A stretch of DNA of 9,959 bases. Origin: CAZOWW01 sp964583765. Lineage in GTDB: Bacteria; Actinomycetota; Actinomycetes; Actinomycetales; Kineosporiaceae. This document shows positions 1 through 5,486 of this stretch, piece by piece (the stretch's first letter is position 1; each line of letters opens with the position of its first letter). The notes beneath the pieces are model-generated. The model saw nothing but the letters and a program-made list of their open reading frames with translations. It was not told the origin of the DNA and did no database searches. Location of the stretch: contig CAZOWW010000165.1 of assembly GCA_964583765.1 (NCBI GenBank), forward strand, positions 1 through 9,959, given 5' to 3'. Both the position numbers and the translations under genes were made by a program.

Positions 1-2
1 CC

Positions 3-269
3 GAGGCCCCCTGGTACGTGGTGGAGGCCGAGGTCAAACGGCACGCCCGGATCAACATGATCGCTCACCTGCTCTCCACGCTGCCCTACGAGCGCCTCGA
101 ACCGCCCCGCATCGAGCTGCCGCCCCGGGCTCCGGCCCAGGACTACGAGCGCCCCCCGCGCGAGCTCTTCCACCAGGTCCCCGACCACGTGGCCTCCCTG
201 CTCGCCTCCGGGGCGAACCAGGCCCGCGACGCCGACGGCGGCCACCGTGCTCCCCGTGCCCGGGGCTAG
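3..269 (+). CDS. Polyphosphate kinase 2 family protein, C-terminal part (5' end outside window)
   Basis: This open frame enters from the left edge and ends at TAG 267-269, so only about 88 C-terminal residues are visible. They begin EAPWYVVEAEVKRHARINMI and continue with AHLLSTLPYE. The 'APWYVV-x-A-x-x-K-x-x-ARxNxIxHLLSxxPYE' pattern is the familiar C-terminal helix region of PPK2 enzymes, followed by the Pro-rich 'ELPPR...DYxRPP' tail seen in actinobacterial members. PPK2 transfers phosphate between polyphosphate and nucleotides in the cytosol; its Walker motifs would lie upstream and cannot be seen. The last 20 or so residues (ANQARDADGGHRAPRARG) are low in complexity and probably disordered. 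The stop lies only 9 bases before the next gene. In Streptomyces the gene before fasR is usually aceE, so this neighbour differs. The family call rests on motif memory and the N-terminal half is missing. Confidence 0.7.
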   Translation, partial: EAPWYVVEAEVKRHARINMIAHLLSTLPYERLEPPRIELPPRAPAQDYERPPRELFHQVPDHVASLLASGANQARDADGGHRAPRARG

Positions 270-278
270 GCTCGCCGC
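267..278 (+). promoter_or_regulatory. Candidate leaderless promoter -10 element (TAGGCT) for the fasR-like gene
   Basis: TAGGCT at 267-272 fits the actinomycete TAnnnT -10 hexamer. It is followed by six bases (CGCCGC) and then the GTG start at 279. This is the spacing expected if transcription begins at the start codon and gives a leaderless mRNA. The first three bases of the hexamer are the TAG stop of the preceding gene. No good Shine-Dalgarno lies before 279, which agrees with leaderless translation. A convincing -35 is not visible, so this remains a prediction. Confidence 0.5.
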
Positions 279-1484
279 GTGAGTTCGTCCACCCGCGCCG
301 CCGGTCAGGTGGACGCCGTGGCTGCCGCCGACCCCACGCTGGCCAGTCTGCGGGCCGGGGCAGGCACGCTGGCCCGTGCCGCCCTGACCCGGATGGACGA
401 GCAGCTGCCGTGGTACCGCTCCATGAGCGCACGCAACCGGTCCTGGGTCTCACTGGTCGCCCAGGCGGGCATCGCGGCCTTCATCGCCTGGTACCAGGAC
501 CCCGGCAACGCGCCACAGGTCACCGCCGACGTCTTCGGCACCGCCCCCCGCGAGCTGACCCGGTCGATCAGCCTGCAGCAGACCCTCGAACTCGTCCGTA
601 CGGTCGTCGACGTCGTCGAGGACGAGGTGGGGGCCCTGGCCGCCGAAGGGGGCCAGCAGCGGCTGCGCGAGTCCGTGCTGCGTTACTCGCGAGAGGTCGC
701 GTTCGCCGCGGCCGAGATCTACGCCGAGGCGGCCGAGACCCGCGGCGCCTGGGACGCACGCCTCGAAGCACTCGTGGTCGACGCCCTCGTCCGGGGGGAG
801 GCCGACGACGGGCTCCGCTCCCGGGCCGCCGCGCTGGGCTGGGCACCGGACTGCCGGGTCTGTGTGCTGGCCGGGGGCACGCCCGCCGGACGGGTCGAGG
901 ACGCGGTGGACGACCTCCGGCGGGCCGCCCGCGCCGAGGGCGGCGACGCCCTGATCGGGGTACAGGGCGACCGGGTGCTCATGGTGCTCGGTTCCCCCAC
1001 CGACCCGCTGGCCCCCGCGGCCGCGCTGGCCGAGCTGTTGGGTCCCGGACCGGTCGTCACCGGACCGGTCGTCCCCGGACTGGAGCACGCCAATCGCTCT
1101 GCGCGCGCGGTGCTCGCCGGACTGGCCGCGGCCCGGGGCTGGCCGGACGCGCCCCGACCGGTCGCCGCCGACGATCTGCTGCCCGAGCGGGTGCTCGCCG
1201 GTGACACGGTGGCCCGGCGCCTGCTCGTCGAGCGTGCCTACCGGCGATTGGCGGAGTCCGACACGCCACTGCTGGAAACCGCGGCCACCTACCTCGAGCT
1301 CGGGCGATCACTGGAAGCAACAGCGAGAGCACTCTTCGTGCACGCAAATACCGTGCGCTACCGGCTCCGCCGGATCACCGACCTCACCGGGTGGGATCCG
1401 GTCGATCCCCGCGAGGGATTCGTGCTCCACGTGGCCATCACGGTGGGCCGTCTCATCGGGTCGCCGTCCCGCTCCGACGGCTGA
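279..1484 (+). CDS. fasR: PucR-family transcriptional regulator, FasR-like activator of fatty acid synthesis
   Basis: The product is 401 aa from GTG 279. The C-terminal region (about residues 333-393) is a PucR-type helix-turn-helix: LEATARALFVHANTVRYRLR followed by RITDLTGWDP. This 'hxHxNTVRYRLxRIxxLTG' signature is diagnostic of the family. The N-terminal part has MDEQLPWYRSM (from residue 39) and NRSWVSLVAQAGIAAF, matching the conserved N-terminal region of actinobacterial FasR proteins. In Streptomyces, FasR sits directly upstream of fabD-fabH-acpP-fabF and activates that operon; the same order here supports the name. The 88-bp gap to fabD probably carries its binding site. A 15-bp direct duplication at 1047-1076 encodes GPVVT-GPVVP in the middle of the protein, an apparent in-frame expansion. 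No helix-turn-helix is seen at the N terminus. The start is supported by the adjacent -10-like element; the next good start (ATG at codon 39) would remove conserved sequence. Confidence 0.87.
   Translation: MSSSTRAAGQVDAVAAADPTLASLRAGAGTLARAALTRMDEQLPWYRSMSARNRSWVSLVAQAGIAAFIAWYQDPGNAPQVTADVFGTAPRELTRSISLQQTLELVRTVVDVVEDEVGALAAEGGQQRLRESVLRYSREVAFAAAEIYAEAAETRGAWDARLEALVVDALVRGEADDGLRSRAAALGWAPDCRVCVLAGGTPAGRVEDAVDDLRRAARAEGGDALIGVQGDRVLMVLGSPTDPLAPAAALAELLGPGPVVTGPVVPGLEHANRSARAVLAGLAAARGWPDAPRPVAADDLLPERVLAGDTVARRLLVERAYRRLAESDTPLLETAATYLELGRSLEATARALFVHANTVRYRLRRITDLTGWDPVDPREGFVLHVAITVGRLIGSPSRSDG
1047..1076 (+). repeat. 15-bp tandem direct repeat inside fasR
   Basis: GGACCGGTCGTCACC (1047-1061) is followed at once by GGACCGGTCGTCCCC (1062-1076), 14 of 15 bases identical. 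The period is a multiple of three and encodes consecutive G-P-V-V-T and G-P-V-V-P units. It lies in the variable middle of the regulator between the N-terminal domain and the C-terminal helix-turn-helix. Confidence 0.8.
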
Positions 1485-1533
1485 GTGTTGTAGCTTCCCC
1501 ACAATGTCCTCCCTCCAGGTTCGTCGCTGACGC

Positions 1534-1564
1534 GATCAGAGAACTGGCCCTGGATCGGAGAACC
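1534..1564 (+). promoter_or_regulatory. Direct repeat upstream of fabD, candidate regulator-binding site
   Basis: GATCAGAGAACT (1534-1545) and GATCGGAGAACC (1553-1564) match at 10 of 12 positions with a 19-bp period, in the 88-bp gap between fasR and fabD. Half-sites about two helical turns apart next to a regulator gene suggest an operator, with FasR the obvious candidate. GGAG within the second copy (1557-1560) may also be the fabD ribosome binding site, 12 bases before the GTG. A TAGCTT hexamer at 1491-1496 could be the -10 of a fabD promoter, which would place the repeats in the 5' leader, but its -35 is poor. Confidence 0.35.
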
Positions 1565-1572
1565 TGTTCAGC

Positions 1573-2535
1573 GTGCTTGCCTTCGTGTTTCCCGGACAGG
1601 GCGCCCAGACCCCCGGGTTCCTCCAACCGTGGTTGGCCGAACCGGGAGTGACCGATCGACTCACCGCCCTCTCCGAGGCCGCGGGCATGGACCTGATCGC
1701 CCACGGCGTCGAGTCGGACGCCGAGACGATCCGCGACACCGCCGTGGCGCAACCCCTCATCGTGGCCAGCGGCCTGGCGACCCTGCCCGCACTGCTGGGG
1801 CCGGACCGGCCCGCCTGGACCGTCGCCGGAGCGGTGGCCGGTCACTCGGTCGGCGAGCTCGCGGCGAGTGCGGCAGCGGGGGTCCTCACGGAGACGGACG
1901 CCACCGCCCTGGTCGCGGTCCGCGGTGCGGCCATGGCCGAGGCCGCGGCGGTGCAGCCGACCGGCATGAGCGCCGTCCTCGGCGGTGACCCCGAGGAGGT
2001 GAGCGCCAAGCTCGCCACACACGGCCTCACGCCCGCCAACATGAACGGTTCCGGTCAGGTCGTGGCCGCAGGAACCCTGGAGCAGCTCGCCGCCCTCGCG
2101 GCCGATCCGCCGGCCAAGGCCCGGATCATCCCGCTCAAGGTGGCCGGCGCCTTCCACACCACGCACATGGCTCCCGCCGTCACCGCCCTGGCCGAGCGTG
2201 CCGCCACGATGACGGTCTCCCCCGCCCGCACCCGGCTCCTGTCCAATGCGGACGGTGCGGTGGTGACCGACGGGGACGAGGTCCGGAGCCGACTGGTCGA
2301 ACAGGTGCGCAATCCCGTGCGCTGGGACCTGTGCATGGAGACCATGCGTACCCTGGGCGTCACCGCCGTGCTGGAGCTCCCGCCGGCCGGCACCCTGGTC
2401 AACATGATCAAACGTGCACTTCCCGGGGTCGCGACCCTCGCGATCAAGACCCCCGCGGACCTCCCTGCCGCCCGGGCACTGCTGGAGGAGCACGCCGACG
2501 TCTCGGATCTGCAGCCTTCCGGAGGTGCCTCGTGA
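1573..2535 (+). CDS. fabD: Malonyl-CoA:ACP transacylase (FabD)
   Basis: This 320-aa enzyme moves malonyl from CoA to the phosphopantetheine of AcpP, supplying extender units in the cytosol. It starts FVFPGQGAQ (GQGAQ at residues 8-12). The nucleophile elbow GHSVGE gives Ser92, Arg117 lies in VRGAAM, and GAFHTTHM gives the partner His195. These match Ser92, Arg117 and His201 of E. coli FabD in identity and near-identical position. Length is normal for the family (about 310). The start is GTG 1573, chosen because it directly precedes the conserved LAFVFPGQGAQ; GGAG at 1557-1560 is a distant but usable ribosome binding site. The TGA stop (2533-2535) overlaps the GTG start of fabH by four bases, so the two are translationally coupled. 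It is the first gene of the fab set after fasR. Confidence 0.97.
   Translation: MLAFVFPGQGAQTPGFLQPWLAEPGVTDRLTALSEAAGMDLIAHGVESDAETIRDTAVAQPLIVASGLATLPALLGPDRPAWTVAGAVAGHSVGELAASAAAGVLTETDATALVAVRGAAMAEAAAVQPTGMSAVLGGDPEEVSAKLATHGLTPANMNGSGQVVAAGTLEQLAALAADPPAKARIIPLKVAGAFHTTHMAPAVTALAERAATMTVSPARTRLLSNADGAVVTDGDEVRSRLVEQVRNPVRWDLCMETMRTLGVTAVLELPPAGTLVNMIKRALPGVATLAIKTPADLPAARALLEEHADVSDLQPSGGAS
2521..2525 (+). promoter_or_regulatory. Ribosome binding site of fabH inside the end of fabD
   Basis: GGAGG lies six bases before GTG 2532. It fixes the fabH start at the codon overlapping the fabD stop, although the open frame extends upstream to an ATG at 2331. Confidence 0.8.
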
Positions 2536-3560
2536 GTCAGGCCGGTGCCCGCATCACCCCCGCGGTGGGGGCTCCCCACGCCCGGATCCTCTCCGTGGCC
2601 TCCCACCGCCCCGAGCGTGTGGTCACCAACGACGAGATCTGCGGGCTGATCGACTCCTCGGACGAGTGGATCCGCGAGCGCTCCGGGATCGTCAGCCGCC
2701 GCATCGCCGGTCCGGAGGAGACGGTCACGGACCTGGCGGAGAAGGCCGCCCTGCTGGCCGTCGAGCGGGCCGGACTCACCGCCGCCGACATCGACATGGT
2801 GATCGTCGCGACGGTGACCCACCCCTACCAGACGCCGTCCCTGGCCTCCCTGCTCGCGCACCGGATCGGCGCGACCCCCGCGGGCGCCTTCGACATCTCC
2901 GCCGCCTGCGCGGGCTTCTGCTACGGCGTGGCCATGGCCCAGGACATGGTCCGGGGCGGTTCGGCCACGCATGTGCTGCTCGTCGCCGCGGAGAAGCTCA
3001 CCGACTTCACCGACTTCACCGACCGGTCCACGGCCTTCCTCTTCGGGGACGGCGCAGGCGCGGTCGTGATCGGCCCGAGCGAGACCCCGGCCATCGGCCC
3101 GGCCGTGTGGGGCTCGGACGGCTCGCAGTGGGACACGATCAACCACCACCACTCCTGGATCGACGTCCGCGACCAGATCCGGGACCCCGAGCGCGAGGCG
3201 GAGTGGCCCACCCTGGCCATGGCCGGGCAGGCCGTGTTCCGTTGGGCGGTCTGGCAGATGGCCCCGGTCGCGCAGAAGGCGCTCGACAACGCCGGGATCA
3301 CCAGCGCCGATCTCGATGTCTTCATCCCGCACCAGGCGAACCTGCGCATCGTGGATGCCATGGCCAAGCAGTTACGCCTGCCCGCGCACGTGCCGATCGC
3401 CCGGGACATCGAGACCACCGGCAACACCTCGGCGGCCTCGATCCCGATCGCCATGGACCGCATGCTGGCCGAGGGCGAGGCGCCCCACGGCGGCCTGGCC
3501 CTGCTCATCGGCTTCGGCGCCGGCCTCGTGTACGCGGCCCAGGTCGTGGAACTTCCCTGA
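2532..3560 (+). CDS. fabH: Beta-ketoacyl-ACP synthase III (FabH)
   Basis: This 342-aa thiolase-fold enzyme condenses a starter acyl-CoA with malonyl-AcpP to begin chain synthesis. The catalytic triad is visible: Cys126 in ISAACAGFCYG, His267 in IPHQANLRI and Asn298 in TTGNTSAAS. They correspond to Cys112, His244 and Asn274 of E. coli FabH. SSDEWIRERSGI (residues 42-53) and FGDGAGAVV are other family signatures. Starter specificity (branched versus straight) cannot be read safely; actinomycete FabH usually prefers branched starters. The start is GTG 2532, set by GGAGG at 2521-2525 and by the homology-like GAPHARILSVASHRPERVV block near residue 13. The upstream ATG at 2331 would lie deep in fabD. 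Leu281 is encoded by TTA (3372-3374), rare in such GC-rich genomes. The last 15 bases, including the stop, are tandemly repeated downstream. Confidence 0.97.
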   Translation: MSQAGARITPAVGAPHARILSVASHRPERVVTNDEICGLIDSSDEWIRERSGIVSRRIAGPEETVTDLAEKAALLAVERAGLTAADIDMVIVATVTHPYQTPSLASLLAHRIGATPAGAFDISAACAGFCYGVAMAQDMVRGGSATHVLLVAAEKLTDFTDFTDRSTAFLFGDGAGAVVIGPSETPAIGPAVWGSDGSQWDTINHHHSWIDVRDQIRDPEREAEWPTLAMAGQAVFRWAVWQMAPVAQKALDNAGITSADLDVFIPHQANLRIVDAMAKQLRLPAHVPIARDIETTGNTSAASIPIAMDRMLAEGEAPHGGLALLIGFGAGLVYAAQVVELP

Positions 3561-3599
3561 TGCTCGTGGAACTTCCCTGACAACCCGTGGAACTTCCCC
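3546..3599 (+). repeat. Three tandem copies of the fabH 3' end spanning its stop codon
   Basis: GTGGAACTTCCCTGA is found at 3546-3560 (the fabH C-terminal VELP codons and stop) and again, identical, at 3566-3580. GTGGAACTTCCCCG follows at 3587-3600. Start-to-start spacing is 20 and then 21 bases, so the copies fall in different frames and do not extend the protein. Each copy carries a GTG; the third opens an 18-codon frame ending at TGA 3641-3643, with no sign that it is used. Confidence 0.9.
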
Positions 3600-3617
3600 G
3601 GCACCCGGGTGCCGGGG
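3596..3617 (+). terminator. Perfect 22-bp palindrome after fabH (attenuator or RNA-processing hairpin)
   Basis: CCCCGGCACCC is followed directly by its exact complement GGGTGCCGGGG. As RNA it would fold into at least an 8-bp stem with a six-base loop. No T-run follows, so it is more likely a partial terminator, pause or processing/stability hairpin in the 161-bp fabH-acpP gap. A second hairpin (CCGGACCC / GGGTCCGG, 3662-3678) lies closer to acpP. Confidence 0.5.
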
Positions 3618-3661
3618 AGAGCAAGGCACACCGCACCAGGTGACTCGATCCGCTCCTGGCG

Positions 3662-3678
3662 CCGGACCCCGGGTCCGG
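3662..3678 (+). repeat. Inverted repeat between fabH and acpP
   Basis: Eight-base perfect arms CCGGACCC and GGGTCCGG flank a single C. It lies 43 bases before the acpP start, in the leader, where it could be an RNA hairpin or a protein-binding dyad. Its function is unknown. Confidence 0.4.
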
Positions 3679-3721
3679 ACACCAGCCGGGATCGCAACCC
3701 AACCCAGAAAGGGCCCCGATC

Positions 3722-3970
3722 ATGGCACTGAGCGAGCAGGACATCCTGAGCGGCCTCGCAGAGATCGTCAACGAGGAGACCGGCCTGCCGGTGGACGCTG
3801 TCGAGCTGGACAAGTCCTTCACGGACGACCTCGACATCGACTCGCTCTCGATGATGACCATCGTCGTCAACGCCGAGGAGAAGTTCGGCGTGCGCATCCC
3901 CGACGACGACGTCAAGAACCTCAAGACGGTCGGCGACGCCGTCTCGTACATCAACTCCGCTCAGGCCTGA
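3722..3970 (+). CDS. acpP: Acyl carrier protein (AcpP)
   Basis: This 82-aa acidic, helical protein carries the growing fatty acid as a thioester. The phosphopantetheine attachment motif DDLDIDSLSMM places the modified Ser at residue 41. LDKSFTDDL before it and EEKFGVRIPDDDVKNLKTVG after it are the typical helix II and III elements. Length is normal (about 78-82). The start is ATG 3722, with AGAAAGGG at 3706-3713 as a reasonable ribosome binding site. It lies between fabH and fabF in the usual actinobacterial order. It is bracketed by a palindrome upstream (3596-3617) and a strong hairpin eight bases past its stop, an arrangement that could yield an abundant separate acpP transcript, as expected for a carrier needed in excess. 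Confidence 0.98.
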   Translation: MALSEQDILSGLAEIVNEETGLPVDAVELDKSFTDDLDIDSLSMMTIVVNAEEKFGVRIPDDDVKNLKTVGDAVSYINSAQA

Positions 3971-3977
3971 GCGTGAT

Positions 3978-4012
3978 GTGCCGCGCGCCCAGGGATCCCG
4001 GGCGCGCGGCAC
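3978..4012 (+). terminator. Strong hairpin just after acpP (intercistronic attenuator)
   Basis: The arms GTGCCGCGCGCCC (3978-3990) and GGGCGCGCGGCAC (4000-4012) are 13 bases and perfectly complementary, with a nine-base loop AGGGATCCC. Wobble and extra pairs can lengthen the stem by about three. There is no T-tract, as is common for high-GC actinomycetes. It lies 8 bases after the acpP stop and about 76 bases before fabF, so partial termination or 3'-end protection of acpP mRNA is the likely role. Confidence 0.65.
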
Positions 4013-4088
4013 GTCGCCCCGGTAACACCAGAAGTCCCGCGCCCCATCTGGGCGCCGCAGGTCCCTTCGCGAGGAGCAGGCGATAGTC

Positions 4089-5330
4089 ATGACCACGACC
4101 CGACGCGTTGTCATCACGGGCATGGGAGCCACCACTCCCCTCGGCGGAGACGTTGCCAGCACCTGGGCCGCAGCCCTGGCCGGCACCTCCGGGGTGAGCC
4201 CGCTCACCCAGCCGTGGGTGGCCGAGTACAGCCTGCCGGTCACGTTCGCCGGCCAGGTGGCCGTGCCCGTGAGCGAGACGCTCAGCAAGGTGGAGATGCG
4301 GCGCCTGGACCCCTCCGGCCAGTACGCGCTCATCGCGGCGCGCGAGGCGTGGATCGACGCCGGACGCCCGGACGTGGAGCCCGAGCGGCTCGGGGTCGTC
4401 TGCGCCTCCGGGATCGGCGGTGTCTGGACGCTGCTGACCGCCTACGACACACTCAAGGAGAAGGGCCCGCGGCGGGTGTTCCCGCTGACCGTGCCCATGC
4501 TCATGCCCAACGGGGCGGCTGCGGCCGTCGAACTGGAGCTCGGCGCCCGCGCAGGCACGCACACCCCCGTCTCGGCCTGCGGTTCGGGCGCCGAGGCGAT
4601 CGGCTACGGCCTGGAGATGATCCGCAGCGGCCGCGCCGACGTGGTGGTGGCCGGTGGCACCGAGGCGGCGATCCACCCGTTGCCGATCGCGGGCTTCGCC
4701 GCGATGCAGGCGCTGTCCACCCGCAATGACGACCCCACCGCGGCCTCCCGGCCCTACGACACCGCCCGGGACGGTTTCGTCCTCGGGGAGGGCGCCGCCC
4801 TGCTCGTGCTGGAGTCCGCCGAGCACGCCGAGGCGCGCGGAGCCCAGGTGTACGCGGAGCTCGTCTCGGTGGGCATGACCTCGGACGCCCATCACATCGC
4901 GGCACCCGACCCCGAGGGACGTGGCGCCGCCGCGGCCATGAAGCTGGCCCTGAGCAACGGCGATCTGTCCCCGCGCGACGTCATCCACGTCAATGCGCAC
5001 GCCACCTCGACACCCGCCGGGGACATCGCCGAGGCCAGGGCGATCCGCCTGGCGCTCGGGGACGCCGCGGACGGGGTCGCGATCTCGGCGACCAAGTCGA
5101 TGACCGGGCACCTGCTCGGTGCCGCCGGCGCGCTGGAGGGCATGTTCTGCGCTCTCGCCCTGTACCACCGCACCGCGCCGCCGACGATCAACATCGACGA
5201 CCTCGACCCCGAGATCGACCTCGATGTCGTCCGCAAGGACCCGCGGCCGCTCCCGACCGAGGGCGTCGCCGTGAACAACTCCTTCGGCTTCGGCGGCCAC
5301 AACATCGCCCTGGTGCTGCGTAACGCCTGA
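4089..5330 (+). CDS. fabF: Beta-ketoacyl-ACP synthase II (FabF)
   Basis: This 413-aa elongating ketosynthase condenses acyl-AcpP with malonyl-AcpP in each fatty acid cycle. The active-site residues are Cys164 (VSACGSGAEA), His304 (NAHATSTPAGD), Lys336 (ATKSMTGH) and His341, almost the same numbers as in E. coli FabF (163, 303, 335, 340). The gatekeeper loop NNSFGFGGHN is at residues 396-405. The N terminus RRVVITGMGATTPLG is typical. The start is ATG 4089, with GAGGAG at 4071-4076 as ribosome binding site at a rather long distance (12 bases). It is the last gene of the fab set, followed by a strong terminator. The last codons and stop are tandemly duplicated downstream. A chain-length-factor subunit is excluded because the active-site Cys is present; a polyketide ketosynthase is unlikely given the context. 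Confidence 0.97.
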   Translation: MTTTRRVVITGMGATTPLGGDVASTWAAALAGTSGVSPLTQPWVAEYSLPVTFAGQVAVPVSETLSKVEMRRLDPSGQYALIAAREAWIDAGRPDVEPERLGVVCASGIGGVWTLLTAYDTLKEKGPRRVFPLTVPMLMPNGAAAAVELELGARAGTHTPVSACGSGAEAIGYGLEMIRSGRADVVVAGGTEAAIHPLPIAGFAAMQALSTRNDDPTAASRPYDTARDGFVLGEGAALLVLESAEHAEARGAQVYAELVSVGMTSDAHHIAAPDPEGRGAAAAMKLALSNGDLSPRDVIHVNAHATSTPAGDIAEARAIRLALGDAADGVAISATKSMTGHLLGAAGALEGMFCALALYHRTAPPTINIDDLDPEIDLDVVRKDPRPLPTEGVAVNNSFGFGGHNIALVLRNA

Positions 5331-5359
5331 CGGCAACAGACAACGCCTGACGGCAACAG
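5322..5359 (+). repeat. 20-bp tandem duplication spanning the fabF stop codon
   Basis: AACGCCTGACGGCAACAG (5322-5339) recurs exactly at 5342-5359, with a 20-base period. The first copy contains the last two fabF codons and the TGA. The second copy repeats the stop in another frame, between the gene and its terminator hairpin. The arrangement mirrors that at the end of fabH. Confidence 0.9.
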
Positions 5360-5362
5360 CCA

Positions 5363-5398
5363 GTCCGGCCGGGCCTCCCTCGGGAGGGCCGGCCGGAC
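5363..5398 (+). terminator. Intrinsic-type terminator of the fab operon
   Basis: Arms 5363-5379 and 5382-5398 pair over 17 positions with a single G-G mismatch: GTCCGGCCGG-g-CCTCCC against GGGAGG-g-CCGGCCGGAC. The tip is a C-T-C-G tetraloop. A short GTTT follows at 5403-5406. It is the strongest hairpin in the window and sits 33 bases after the fabF stop, before an independent promoter. Confidence 0.8.
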
Positions 5399-5474
5399 CG
5401 ACGTTTCCCCGGGGGTGGGCCAGGACGCCACCTCGTCCTCGCATCCGGCAGGCTCGTCCGATCCCGGCCGTCCG

Positions 5475-5486
5475 TACACTGCCGTG
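5475..5486 (+). promoter_or_regulatory. Candidate leaderless promoter -10 element (TACACT)
   Basis: TACACT at 5475-5480 is a TAnnnT -10 hexamer followed by six bases (GCCGTG) and then ATG 5487. The spacing is the same as at the fasR start (267-281), so the transcript would begin at or next to the start codon. No Shine-Dalgarno precedes the ATG. A clear -35 is not seen. Confidence 0.5.

Noticed and set aside
2331..2531. N-terminal extension of fabH to ATG 2331
   Set aside because: The extra 67 codons overlap fabD and have no FabH homology. GGAGG plus the GTG overlapping the fabD stop give a better start.
2999..3023. 9-bp tandem repeat in fabH (CACCGACTT units, giving TDFTDFTD)
   Set aside because: A Thr-Asp-rich stretch here is usual in actinobacterial FabH, so this is ordinary coding sequence rather than a notable repeat.
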